Below, piece after piece: positions 1 to 11,514 of a DNA stretch of 64,000 nucleotides; the stretch's first letter is position 1, and each line of letters begins with the position of its first letter. Under the pieces are notes generated by a model. The model saw only the letters and a program-made list of their open reading frames with translations, had not been told where the DNA came from and did not search any database. The position numbers were made by a program, and so were the translations under genes. The DNA lies in NCBI GenBank assembly GCA_014529385.2, contig CM043944.1, forward strand, positions 52,323,268 to 52,387,267, written 5' to 3'. Source of the stretch: Adiantum capillus-veneris (lineage: Eukaryota > Streptophyta > Polypodiopsida > Polypodiales > Pteridaceae).

Positions 1-1872
1 AGATCGCCCAACAAGTTTCAATGAGTGGACAAAAAGAAAAACACTTTTTCAAGAAAGCTAATTCGGAAAACTCATGCCAAGATGACACTCGTTGAACAAC
101 ATAAACCAAAAGGGAGCTAACCTTTGAAAGGAATTACGCAAAGCCACAACTAACAATGACTCAAATGGCGAGCTTGCAAACAAGCACAAGCAAGTTTCGG
201 AAGCTTTTGATAAAGGGTCAAGTTGATGTGTCTTACGAGCACAACAGAGAAGCAACACCAATCATGTCAAGTGGTGTTTGCAAATTCACAAAGGTTTTCA
301 CTCTTCCTTGGGATAAGAACGTCATACATTACATAATAAGCTATATATCACATAGTAAAAGTATTAAAAGAGATTTTTTCATTTTATAATTTGCATCCTT
401 TTCTCACATGAACAACATATCTTATTTGCGCGTGGACTTTTGATAATTTGCATCCTTCTCTCGTGTGAACAACATATCTTATTTGCGCATGGAACAATTT
501 TTATGTACAAGTATGGTTTGCTTAAGATTTTCAGCACTCAAGGATGGAGAAGTTTCATTATCGAGCTAAGGGGTGTACTTTAAAAATACTCATCATGCTG
601 GTGGTGTGGTACAGTCTAATTATTTAGAAGAGATGTTCAAATAGTTCTTGCGCACAACAGTTTCTCGTAAGCTCAATATGAGGCGTGCCCGACAATCCAA
701 GATTGCAAGGTAAGTGTCAAAACTGCAACAACAACAAGTGGCGAATGTCACATGGGTCTGCCAAGCATGCAACATGGTGCCAATGTAGGTACAACAAGGG
801 TCAAGGTGGATTTGGAGCTAATAACATGTCTCTAGATTTACTTTGATTAAAGTTTGGACGTGGAAAGCACCCCTTTAGAAAAAAACAAGTTTTTTTTCAA
901 AATTATAGTATGAAAGAGTCATAAACCGGTTCAGTAGACACTGACTCTAAGTATCGACGCTCTAGACAGCACAAATCCAGCACTTGTACAAAGACGACAA
1001 TCAAATCACATCACATTCAAGTCATATCACATAGATTCCATCGAAATCTAGGACCATGATTCTTGGCAACGTATTGAGCAATTGCATCTAGATCCACACT
1101 GGACCTCACTTATGTCAGATTAACTAACCCTTATTGTGATCATCTCCATATATTTCTCAAGACCAAAATGTTGTAATCATTTTGTTTATCATTCCATCTT
1201 TCAATCCTGCACTCAACACAATCACATGTGTGAGTAATCATTTTTGGGAATTCTAGTTCATTAATTAGACATTGAGTTCATACTGAACAAAGTGTTTCCA
1301 TCATTTAGTTCTAGTTATCTTATTCTTGTGTGGACATCTCATTCCTCGGGAACTCTTGATGCGCTCACCACAGTTTCATTCAGTCATTCATCATTAGTCA
1401 TCATTCTCAAATCATGATCGGGTTCATTCTGGAGCTGTCATTGCTTCCAACTTGTTATCATCACATCCTCAAATACACCTGTTATCTGTTCACAAGTAAC
1501 GGGATCTTTCAAAAAACATTAACTTCATACATAAATCAAATTCATCGTGGAGAATTTCCATTTCAAAGCTCTTTATTCATTCAACATGTAGTTCACAAAT
1601 CACACACTTAGTCCATATTGAACACGTGTTTCAATCATCTAGTCATCTCATCCGTTCATAAGTCTTGATGCACCTAGATCCATGTGTAGCCATCTCATCC
1701 CTAGGGAACTTTTGATTCGCTCACCACAGTATCTAGTCATCTCATTCATATGGGAATCTTGATGCACTGGAATCATTAATCATCATTCAACATTCCTCAT
1801 GCGTCATCATCCATTCATTCAAATTTCAAAACAAAATTCATCATTCATCATTCTTATCCTGCAGTTGATGTT
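1..1872. other. Non-coding stretch with degenerate repeats
   Basis: I see no supported gene here; the open frames are short and without recognisable domains. The stretch from about 1140 to 1870 is rich in CATC/TCAT motifs and contains a diverged direct duplication. A segment near 1330-1374 (fresh-looking blocks such as CTCACCACAG) is repeated near 1683-1730 with about 80 percent identity by eye. It may be the decayed end of an older element that the copia LTR interrupts. Confidence 0.5.
391..494. repeat. 57-bp tandem duplication
   Basis: Two adjacent copies offset by 57 bp, beginning at 391 and 448, both start TTGCATCCTT and both contain AACAACATATCTTATTTGCG. They differ at a handful of positions. 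There is no coding potential. Confidence 0.8.
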
Positions 1873-2092
1873 TGTTACCATATACATGTGGTAGTGATGT
1901 GTGTGAACACACTTAGGACCGTCAGGGCATTTTTTCCCTCACTAGGAGGTTTTTTCCGCCGTGCATTGTATATATGTCCATCACTCTAGGGATATCTTAT
2001 CTTTCCATTGGATACACTCTTTGTTGTGTTTCTTGAGCTTCCTTCATCTTCTCCAAGGTGTGTGTGTTTTCTTGCAACCTTAATTTCAACTA
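1873..2092 (+). mobile_element. Ty1/copia 5' LTR (copy 1)
   Basis: A short LTR of about 220 bp begins TGTTACCATA and ends just before an initiator-tRNA primer-binding site. A sister copy with the same start lies at 43204-43431 and ends in a cleaner CAACA, which fixes both borders. The LTR contains a TATATATG-like box near 1970 and a CT-rich end. The matching 3' LTR is absent because the element is cut off near 5187. Confidence 0.85.
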
Positions 2093-2093
2093 T

Positions 2094-2105
2094 TGGTATC
2101 AGAGC
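2094..2105 (+). other. Primer-binding site (tRNA-iMet)
   Basis: TGGTATCAGAGC directly follows the LTR. This is the usual plant retrotransposon site, complementary to the 3' end of initiator methionine tRNA. Confidence 0.9.
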
Positions 2106-2450
2106 AGGTTACGTTCTCTCGGGCTTAGTCACCAACACCTCTAGCATACGCCTGCTCACTCTCTCTGATTTTTGTTAGCTTTGGCGAGCATTAACAGGTC
2201 TAAATACTTCGGGAAAGATTGTAGAACTTGGTCTGCTCAAATATTTGATTCAGAATCATCTCAGACTTCGTTTCTACTATAGGCCACCTGCACATGCAAT
2301 CTTGTTACTTTTTGCAAATTTTTTATAAGTGTCTTTTTTTGCATAACAGATCCCTTACAATCTTCTACAGTTTGTGCTATATAGCACGTGCTGTTCCTGC
2401 TTTGTTTCTCCTCTTTTTGAGCAATTTTCACATCAGGTGTAGCATTTGCC

Positions 2451-5186
2451 ATGGCTCATAGCAACATAGATGTGTTCAAGATGTTTGTTGTGTTGAGGAT
2501 AGATTGGATGGAGACAATTACCCTATGTGGGCTTATATGATGCAACATGTCCTTGTGTCAAAGGGTGTTTGGAATATTGTGTAGGGCATTGATGTACATC
2601 CTGGTTCTGAGGATGTAGGTGATGTTGCAGGTTTTGGAGACAGGATTGTTGATGCCAGAGTTGTTTTTCCTACGGCTGAGCAAGCTCGTTGGGATGTAAA
2701 AGATGCACCGGCTCATGCATTGGTTGTGTTGTCTGTGAAGCGCACCATTACTCCTCACATTCACTCAGCAAAATTTGCAAAACAGGCTTGGGATATTCTG
2801 GTTGGTCTTTATGCAAGCTGCAATGAGGCAAAAATTGCATTGCTGCGTAAGAGCTGGAGTCGAAGATTATGCACGAGGAAGATGATATGGACACTTTCCT
2901 TGCTGGTGTCAAGGATATCAATGAGTGACTTATTTCTGTAGGCAAAGTCATTTCTGATAGCTCCCTTGTGCAGAACATTCTTGATTCTTTGCCAGATTTT
3001 TACCAGACTTTTGCTAGTACTTGGAGACTTATGACCCAAGGAAATTCAAAAGTTGTCGAGTTTGATGCATTATGCACATTGTTGTTGCAAGAGTCACTTT
3101 CCAAAAAAAAAAAAAGACTAGACAGCGTGCAGTTGAACATGCCTTTATTGCTACTTAAAGAAAAGGTGGCAATGTAGCCACTTCTCATGGTTCTTCTGCG
3201 AGTGGTAAATCACTTGTTCCTAATGATTTTGCTGGTAGCAATTCATCTCGGAATTTTGGTGAAAAGGGAAAAAAGAAGACGTGTTGCCACTATTGTAAAT
3301 CTAATGCTCACTTTATCAAGAATTGTCCTAAGTTGAAGGCCAAAGAGGCTAAGAAGAAAGAGGGTGGTTCCACTATGAGTGTAACCATTGTCGAGTCTTC
3401 TGTGAAAGGAGATCGTGATATTGATGTTACTACAGAATGGGATTTTAGTGCAAAGTGCACTTATGATCTTATTGTCCATGATGCATGCATGTTAGTTGCT
3501 ATTGATTCACATGTGTGGTATTTTTTACAGTGGTGCTACAAAGCACATTACCTCACATCGTGATTTGTTTACTTCTCTTGAGTATGTCCCTCATGTACTT
3601 GTTCCAACAATGCCTCTTATCCGGTTCAAGGAATTGGAAAGATTGTGCTTACTGCTGCAAATGGTAGTTCTTTCACACTTGTTGATGCACTGTATGTACC
3701 TGGGATTAATAAGAATCTTTTGTCTATATCTACACTTGCTAGACTTGATCTTGTAGTAAAATTTATGGATGAAATATGTACAGTACATGATCTCAATTTT
3801 GGTGATGGAATTATTGCATCCGGCATTTTACGTTGTGGTGTGTATAAGATCACTTTGTATGGCAAGTATGGGCAGAATTTTGCAAATGCAGTTGTGGATT
3901 CTAAGGCTATTTCAGATGCAAAGCTTTGGCATGCACGTTTTGGACATCTGAATTTTGCCAGTTTACTGTGTTTGAAGAAATTTGATATGGTTGCTTCTTT
4001 GCCCCCTCTTGAAGAATCTGTCAAACATGTGAAGGCTGTATTTTGGATAAGATGCAGCGTTCAAAGTTTCCAAAGGATGGTTGAGTAATGGCTACATGTA
4101 GGTTGCAACTTGTGCATAGTGATGTTTGTGGACCCATGCAAGCTCCGTCCTTGGGCAATTACCTTTACTTTCGTGACTTTCATTGATGATTACTCCAGGC
4201 ATACATGGGTGTATCCGCTTAAAGAGAAGTCCGAAGCATTTTTGTGCTTCAAGCAATTTTTGGCTATGGCTGAATTTTTTTCGAAATGTACTATGGGCAC
4301 CCTCCGCTCCAATCGGGGGGAGTATATGTCTCATGAATTTAATGCATTTTTGGCTAGTCGTGAGATAAAACACCAATGTACATTTCCATATACACCTCAA
4401 CAAAATGGTGTTGCTGGGATGAAAAACAGGTCACTTACAAAAATGGAAAGATGTATGGTCAAAAGTCAAGCTTTTCCACATTTGTTTTTGCTTGAGGCTA
4501 TTATGTGTGCCACTTATGTACTTAATAGGTGTCTTATGAAAGCTTTGCAGTGTATGAATCCATATGAATCATGGCATGATAGAAAGCCTTCTATTGAGCA
4601 CATGCGTGTTTTTGGATGTTTGGCATATGCCTTGGTGCCATAAGCACAACGCATAAAATTGGGTGATAAGCCTGTCAAATGTATTTTTGTTGGTTATAGT
4701 GTTGAAAGCAAAGGTTATAGGTTGTATCATCCGCAAACAAAGAGTATCTTGGTTTCACAAGATGTTGTGTTTGTGGAAGATTATGTTCAACCCTTGCTAT
4801 CATGTACTAGAGACAATAATGTAAGCTCACATGACATTTATGACACTTTGTTGCCTCTTTTCCGTGGTGGAATTTCAAATGTAAATTCCAATGAGGCAAA
4901 TGTACGACCTATGGGGGTTTCTAAAAATGTTACAGATCAACCTATTACTGATGCATATATACATGATGTACTTGATGAGGAAAGGGATGAGAATGAGCAG
5001 GCTAGAGGTATGCCATAATGGTTGGTGCATACTTTGTGTGACAGTAAAGTAGATGCACCCTTACCTACTCATACTCGTTCAAGTTCTCGCCATGCATCTT
5101 ATGCATCAGATTGTTATGCTTTGGATGTATCTAGTTTATGTGATGTTGAGGAACTTTTGTCTTTTGATGAAGCACAAAATTTAGTA
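2451..5186 (+). pseudogene. Ty1/copia gag-protease-integrase polyprotein, broken and 3'-truncated
   Basis: The frame starts with ATG at 2451 and runs through several frameshifts and stops. Recognisable in order are a UBN2-type gag (LDGDNYPMWAYMM near 2510; DAPAHALVVLSVKRTI near 2705), a CX2CX4HX4C zinc knuckle at 3285-3326, a protease remnant near 3530 and a GAG-pre-integrase segment (LWHARFGHLN near 3930). The integrase core lies at 4110-4640 (FIDDYSRHTWVYPL; TPQQNGVAGMKNRS), followed by the usual linker (VKCIFVGYSVESKGYRLY near 4680). The protease DSG motif reads YSG, so the catalytic Asp is lost. The integrase Glu expected in GVAERKN is Gly (GVAGMKN). No copia reverse transcriptase or RNase H follows, because the sequence switches to a gypsy element near 5187. 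It is inactive. Confidence 0.9.
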
Positions 5187-7169
5187 TCATACGTTTATTG
5201 AAGGTTATGCTAAGATTGCATCTCCATTGACTAATATGCTTGAGAAATCTAAAGTGTTTACTTGGAATGAATGTGCTCAAGCTAGTTTTGAGAAACTCAA
5301 AGAAGCTTTGGTGAATGCTCCCATACTACAGCTTCCAGACTTCCCAAAGACATTCACTGTGCTCATTGATGCAAGTGGACAAGCAATTGGTGGAGTTCTG
5401 TCTCAAGAAGGAAAACCAATAGCTTATGAATCTCGTAAGTTATGTATACATGAGTTGAATTATCCTACACATGACTTGGAATTATTTTGTCTTTGTGCAC
5501 GCTCTTAAAGTATGGTGACATTATCTTCTTGGAAGGAGATTTGAACTACATACCGACCATAGAAGCCTGAAGTGGATCTACACCCAACCTGACCTTAATA
5601 TGTGGCAGCGAAGATGGATGGAGTTGCTATGCAAATATGATTTTGGAATCGAATATAAACCCAAGAAGGAGAATCTTATGGCCGATGCCTTAAGCAGGAA
5701 GAGTGTTGTAGCGGCTGTCATGACCTCCACTACTTCTGTAATTCACCTTATTGAGAAGGTATGAGTAATGACCCATATTACTTAAGAATCTGATACTTGA
5801 TGAACCTAAACAATCGCATAGAGAAACAGGAAAGGCAGATCAAAGGCTTTCACGTTGAAGGTGATGACCTTTACTTTGAATATTGCCTTTGTATTTCAAC
5901 TCAAGGTGGAATCGAACTTTAGATATTACAGGAAGTTCATGATATATCTATAGCATGACATCCAGGATACATTAAGACTTACTCTACTATAAGAAAGAGT
6001 TTCTTTTGGCCAGAACTAAAGCGTGATGTGTTGAACTATGTTACAAGATGTTTAACATGTCAACGTATTAAAGTTGAACGAATTCGATATCTTGGTAAGC
6101 TTCAACCTATTGATGCTCCATAAATGAAGTGGGAATGCATATCCATGGATTTCATTACAGAACTTCCTACATCTCTAGGATATGACTCTATTTTTGTGGT
6201 TGTTGATATGCTTACAAAAATGACCCATTTATTTCCAATCAAGACAACATTTACGGCTAAAGATATAGCTCAAGTTTTCATGAAAGATGTGTTCATGTAT
6301 CATGGTTTACCTCGAAGGATAATCTCTGATCGTCATGCAAAGTTCACCTCTAATTTTTGAAAAGCCTTATTCTCAGCTACAGGAACCCAGTTAGCCTTTA
6401 GTACTGCTTATCGTCCTCAAACTGATGGACAGACAGAAATAAAAAATCAAATCATTGAAGACATGTTGAGAGCTTATTGTATGCATGAATGGAGTAAATG
6501 GACTAGATATTTGTATTTGGTTGAATTTGCGTATAATTTATCATTCCAACACTCAATTGAAATGTCTCCTTTTCAAGCATTGTATGGACAAGAGTGTCTT
6601 AATCCACTCAAATGGACTGACCCTCTCATATGAGTTCAAGCATCCAAAGAAATGTTGAATGAAATGCAGCTTACAAACCGATCTTATACAACAGGATATT
6701 AAAATTGCTCAAGATAGACATAAGAGTTATGCTGATCCAAAACGATCTACCAGACTTTTTGAAGAAGGCGATATGGTATTTTTGAGGGTGAAACCCAAAC
6801 GTAGTTCTTTATCAATGGGTAAGTGTAAGAAGCTAAGTGCCAGATATTGTGGACCTTTTGTAATCATAGAGCGAATTAATGATCAAGCTTACAAACTCTT
6901 GTTACCACCACACATAATTGTACATGATGTTTTTCACAAAGTATGTACCTGATCCACAACATATTCTAGATGATTCTCTATTATCTATATCTACGGACGG
7001 AACTTTTGAAGTATATCCCGAAGTAATACTTCAAAGCAGAACCAAGCCTCTACGTAATCGAACCATTATTGAACACCTTGTTAAATGGTCAACGTATCCT
7101 CAAGAAGATGCCACTTGGGAGCGTGATGATGTAATGAGACTAGATTATCCAGACTTCATGTCAAGGTGA
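5187..7169 (+). pseudogene. Ty3/gypsy chromovirus pol remnant (RT end, RNase H, integrase, chromodomain)
   Basis: The segment begins inside pol with [18 protein letters not shown], the linker after gypsy reverse transcriptase. RNase H follows ([23 protein letters not shown] near 5360, then HTDHRSLKWIY near 5550 and ADALSRK near 5680). Next come the integrase zinc-binding region (YVTRCLTCQR near 6040) and the catalytic core, with its Asp, Asp and Glu all visible (SMDFIT near 6145, ISDRHAKF near 6325, GQTEIKNQ near 6430). The C-terminus at about 7000-7169 has a chromodomain-like block (EHLVKWSTYPQEDATWE), which marks the chromovirus clade, probably Tekay/Del-like. There are several frameshifts and stops. 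Gag, protease and most of RT are missing. Confidence 0.9.
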
Positions 7170-7669
7170 GGACGCGTCAAATTTTTCAAGTGTGGGAGGA
7201 TGTAAGATCCCCAATTTTTGGGTCTTTTCTAAAAATAAGAGAAATAACTTTCAATATCTATTTCACCAAATTTTGACTTAAGATGTTTGATTGACAGTAT
7301 TGAAAAGTCATAATTATGTCAGGATATTACGGTGTGGCATAGTTTAGCTAAGGTTTCCATTAGTTGGTCAAATACTGCTTGGATGGTCAATTTGATATAA
7401 AAATTGAATGGTAAGTGGGAGAGTTGACCACCAAGAAGCAAAGGCTTGTTTTTAGGAAAGAAAGAGTCTTTTTAGAAAAGAGAGAGGATGAGCTTAGTTT
7501 AGAACTCTTTTCTTGGAAGCCAAGCTTCTTCTTAGAGTCTCTAAATCACGCATCAAAATTCGTGTCTGCAAAGAAAAAACATTTTTTTTTAAAATTAGCC
7601 GCGAACGTGCGCAAACTTGTCTCTCCTTGCTCTCTCTATTCTTAGCTTGTGATTTTGGCCTTGAGAGCC

Positions 7670-7677
7670 TATATAAA
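7670..7677 (+). promoter_or_regulatory. TATA box in the gypsy LTR
   Basis: TATATAAA sits about 470 bp into the LTR and is followed by CT-rich sequence, as expected for the U3/R border of a plant LTR. Confidence 0.6.
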
Positions 7678-8021
7678 GACCTCTCTCCCTTCACTTTGAA
7701 TACACATAGATACACTCTCAGACGCGAAAGATCTCTTGCCTTCACATCAGAATTGCTTATCTATTATACGGAGTAATGCAAGCTCTTCATCACCATCTCC
7801 ATAAGCTCTTCTCTCTCGAGAGGAAGAAGAAGGATAATATCTCTCTACTTGCTTATTATCTTCTCTTTCGTTTCACGGTGTACACGCTCTCAGGAAGCTT
7901 TTGTGGCGGATACCTCTACGTAGCTCTCATCACCACTCTCCTGCGGGCGCCAAAGCAAGAAGCCTTTCGACAGCCCCTAATTGATTCTAAAGCACGGTGA
8001 GAAAATCTAAACTCCATAGTC

Positions 8022-8025
<4 letters not shown>

Positions 8026-8073
<48 letters not shown>
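8026..8073. repeat. (CT)n microsatellite
   Basis: About 24 uninterrupted CT units lie inside the gypsy LTR, some 350 bp downstream of its TATA box. Confidence 0.98.
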
Positions 8074-8076
<3 letters not shown>

Positions 8077-10245
8077 TTGTTGTTTTTGTGCGTAGTCACC
8101 CTCTCAATGATTATTTTTCGCATACAAGTGCATGTATGGATTAACTAAGTACATACGAATTTGTCTCATGGTTATTCATCATGTTTAACATGCTGATTTA
8201 TACACATGATGCGTTTACGAACACGTGCATGCATAAAAAGTGCTTTTTGTTTCATGTCATAGAGATGGTAGGAACATTGTTTTGGTCATAAATCACAAAC
8301 CATTATGAATCAGCCTGAATCCTTTACACCAGAGATAAAAGACATCATTTAGAACATTTTTTCTCTTTGGTGTCATGTGAAAAACACGCAAAACTTGTGA
8401 CTCCAGGCTTCTTGGAGGACCACTATATAGATTCACCGGATAGGCAAACCCATTTAACCAATTGAAAAGCTTGATGAAACTTGATGATAAATGAATTTAA
8501 CTCTCCGTTATCACCTCGGGAATGTGAGTTATTAATCACTCTATAATTGGTTTTACCTACACGCTTAGGAGTGCTATCAAGGGGGGATACCATAGGACGT
8601 CGTGACTAACCGAGTCATTTTCATATGTTTTATGGTTTTTTTTTGTGAGTTGGTTTCAATTATTAGATGGCCATAAACTTATGTGGGAGTATATGGTTAA
8701 ACATTCCAAACCGCATAGGTAGATATGAATAAAGTGACTTTCTTTTGGGGTATTGTTTGTTGTGTGAGTACCATATGGTCAAAGTGATGTGATAGAGTGA
8801 TAGTCTATATTATGGAGTTGAACTTGATGCATTGGTTTGAGGTCAAATACTTTCATTTGCATGTTTTTCATGCTCCCAAAAATGTCAAAAAATTGTTTTT
8901 TGCATATGTGTGAAGTTATGGTGGTTTATGGTTGACCTAAAGGTCGGTGCTATTTTGCATAATGTTTATGGTGTTGGAATGTTATCATATAATGTATGGG
9001 AACTCATGGATTGATGTGGATGCCTCATATGGTTATGATTGCTTTCCACCTTTCTAGGTCAAACTAGCTCTATGTGCTAAAGTGGTGAAGTGCAGATGTG
9101 ATGCATCAACTTTCACGGTTGGACGTTGTCAAAATCGGATTTTTATAACATGATTATTCACCAGTCGGACTCCTTTTATGCATGAAATAATCACATCTTA
9201 AGGGTCACATGTGTGTAGACTCCAATTGATTGCAAGAGATATGTCAAACTCCAAGTGTGGGAGTTGGTTCAGTGTGATTATGATTTATGGTTAATTTAAG
9301 GGCTGAGATTCCCTCATGGACTATGGTTGAAATTTTATGGTGGAAGTTGGTGTGGCTTATGGTTTTTTTTATATATGGTTATGCTTCCGAACTCTTTGCA
9401 GCCATGTTATGTTCTAAAGTGGTCATGCAAGATTGGTCATGCCTCACCCAAGTAGGGTGGAGTGCTCACCCTTGTGATGTGATTGGATTATGGTTTATGG
9501 TTTTTGGATTGGATCATGAAGTGATCAAGATGATTTATGCTAGACGTGTAAGGGTAGAGACCCTGTACATTCTAACTGTTTGGAAAAAGATTATTTGTGC
9601 ATCTGGGAAGTGCTATTGTGATTGGACTGATGTGTTATATTTCTCATGGCAGTGTTGCTACAAGACTAGGATTGCCTCCATCGCTTAGCCTTAGACTAAA
9701 GGGTCGCTGACCTAGGGCTTTTTTGGATCAAGGGTGTTGCCTAGGTGTTCTTCTTATTGTTAGTCTCATCTACACGGTTAGTAAGTCGGGGGTTGTGTGA
9801 CCTACACGGCTAACAGGTCGGGGATTTTGTCTTGGATTTTCCTAAACGCCCGGTGTTGGGCATCGAAGAGGCATGGCACCTAAACTGGTATGGTTGGTGT
9901 TGATACCCTACCACCTACTGGTATTTAGGATCCTTTCAGAGCTCGGGTCCATGGAGAGAGGCAAAGCGGCCTCAGCCTATGTCTGGCTCAGGTAGGTTGG
10001 AGGTGTTCCGACTCACTCCCAACTCTCTCTCTGTAGTAGAGCGGAAGTGGATGGGTGGACCGGTCGATCCCTACACAGCGTTCGGTGCTCTGGTAGTTAT
10101 TTTGTCATAAACTTTTTGATGTTATGGTATACCCAGATTTTGTCATTGCATTAAACAATTTCCTATTCCATTTAGATGGGCATTTAAAGATTCTTTGTTG
10201 TCATCTTCTCATATTTCTATGCACTCTATTTCACCCTCCACTATA

Positions 10246-10256
10246 TTCTCTCTCTC

Positions 10257-10298
<42 letters not shown>
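10246..10298. repeat. (CT)n microsatellite
   Basis: A CT tract of about 50 bp with one CCC interruption, roughly 480 bp upstream of the LINE ORF1. Confidence 0.97.
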
Positions 10299-10729
10299 GT
10301 GCAGCCATTTTTTGACATAGTAGGTAGACAACATTTCACTCTTTTGATCATAACTTCTTCATCCAAACTTCAATTTCAATTATCTATAGCCTCACTCAAA
10401 GAGCACAACAACCTCTACACATTGATGTAAAGATATAAATTTTTAAAGTTATAAAATGCTTTTTTATATCAGCATTTTGAAAGTGAACAGGTTCAAGAGA
10501 GTTGACTCTCATCTCTTATTTTACATACAATGTCTTCCGGCACTCAAGGGTTCTTCTTCTTCAACAAGATCCACAACCATTGTAGAAAATAATCAAAAAC
10601 CTCGTAAGTGTGGAGATAGCAACACAACCACTCAATCAATGACATCGAAAACCATGATCATGGCATACTTGGTATCATTGCAACGAAGAGACCATAAACA
10701 AAGAAGGTGAAGACTTACGGGCACTTGCA

Positions 10730-11485
10730 ATGGAGAATGGCATGCTAAGGGTTCTTGTGGTTGAGAATGATAATCTCAAGAGGACACTTGAGATACAAAC
10801 AACACGTTTGATGCAACTTGCAGAGGAAGTCGAAGAATGTAAACACTCTCTTGTGGACTTGAATGTGTTGAAGGAGCGCATGAGCAAAGTAGAGCATAAC
10901 CATGTATTGAAAGAGAAGAAATTTGACACCATGAGCCAGGATGTATGTGACATGAAAAATGTATGCAGAAACAAGTCTTGGGTTAATGTATGTGGTGGAA
11001 ATGTGGTTTCTAATTCCTCTCTCATGCAAGTTATGGCTCAAACAAAGAATGTTGAGAATGTAAATGTGGAGGAGTTGAAGGAACGGGAGCGACGTTCCAA
11101 GAACATTGTTATTTGTGGAATTCTCAAAGAGAAGTTAGAGATGCCTCTTTCTCTTGCCTTTTTTATCAAAGATTTCTTCAAAACCCACTTTGGCATGTCC
11201 GGAGGTATAGTATATGAAGCACATAGAGTAGATAAGCAAGGAGCTCCTCGCTCAGGAGAACGGCCAATTGTATACACCATGTCAGATGAGACCAAACAAA
11301 AGATTATCCTTGATAATAGTTGGATCTACTTGAGGGATAAAAAATGTTTTGTATGTAAAGATCGCATTATTAAGCAACAAAATATGTGTCGCAAAGCGGC
11401 ATATGAGGAAAAGAATAAGAAAAACAAGGAGATCTCTCATGAAGAAAATGTACCCAAGGAGGAGGAAAGTCCCTCGAGCAAATAG
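10730..11485 (+). CDS. LINE ORF1 protein (coiled coil plus RRM-like region), intact frame
   Basis: A 251-residue frame without stops. Residues about 10-70 are rich in heptad-like Leu/Val spacing and charge (KRTLEIQTTRLMQLAEEVEE), suggesting a coiled coil. Residues about 115-225 resemble the RNA-binding region of LINE ORF1 proteins: ERERRSKNIVICGI, then AHRVDK, RPIVYTMSDETKQKII and a basic tail. In LINEs this protein coats the element RNA. ORF2 starts 30 bp downstream. The ATG at 10730 gives the frame above; upstream sequence in other frames looks like leader. The frame is open although ORF2 is broken, so decay may be recent. The RRM-like call is from pattern, not a search. Confidence 0.65.
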   Translation: MENGMLRVLVVENDNLKRTLEIQTTRLMQLAEEVEECKHSLVDLNVLKERMSKVEHNHVLKEKKFDTMSQDVCDMKNVCRNKSWVNVCGGNVVSNSSLMQVMAQTKNVENVNVEELKERERRSKNIVICGILKEKLEMPLSLAFFIKDFFKTHFGMSGGIVYEAHRVDKQGAPRSGERPIVYTMSDETKQKIILDNSWIYLRDKKCFVCKDRIIKQQNMCRKAAYEEKNKKNKEISHEENVPKEEESPSSK

Positions 11486-11514
11486 GGATGCATGACCTAT
11501 GAGGCCAAGTTAAA

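Larger units (their letters stand above)
7201..10075 (+). mobile_element. Probable 3' LTR of the gypsy chromovirus
   Basis: After the last codon of pol comes a purine tract (GTGTGGGAGGA, 7190-7200) and then TGTAAGATCC, a typical LTR start. I place the end at GATCCCTACA (10066-10075), because its reverse complement TGTAGGGATC nearly mirrors the LTR start. This gives about 2.9 kb, in the range of Tekay-type LTRs. A TATA box lies at 7670 and a CT microsatellite at 8026. No 5' LTR is in the window to confirm the right border, so the end is an inference. No gene is supported inside; a 133-codon frame at 9287-9688 has no recognisable domain. Confidence 0.6.

Noticed and set aside
660-830. Cys-rich translation resembling a zinc knuckle or SWIM finger
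   Set aside because: Cys and His spacing does not fit a known motif and no flanking gag or transposase blocks were found.
9287-9688. 133-codon frame in the gypsy LTR
   Set aside because: Trp- and Cys-rich with no recognisable domain, inside a region best explained as LTR.
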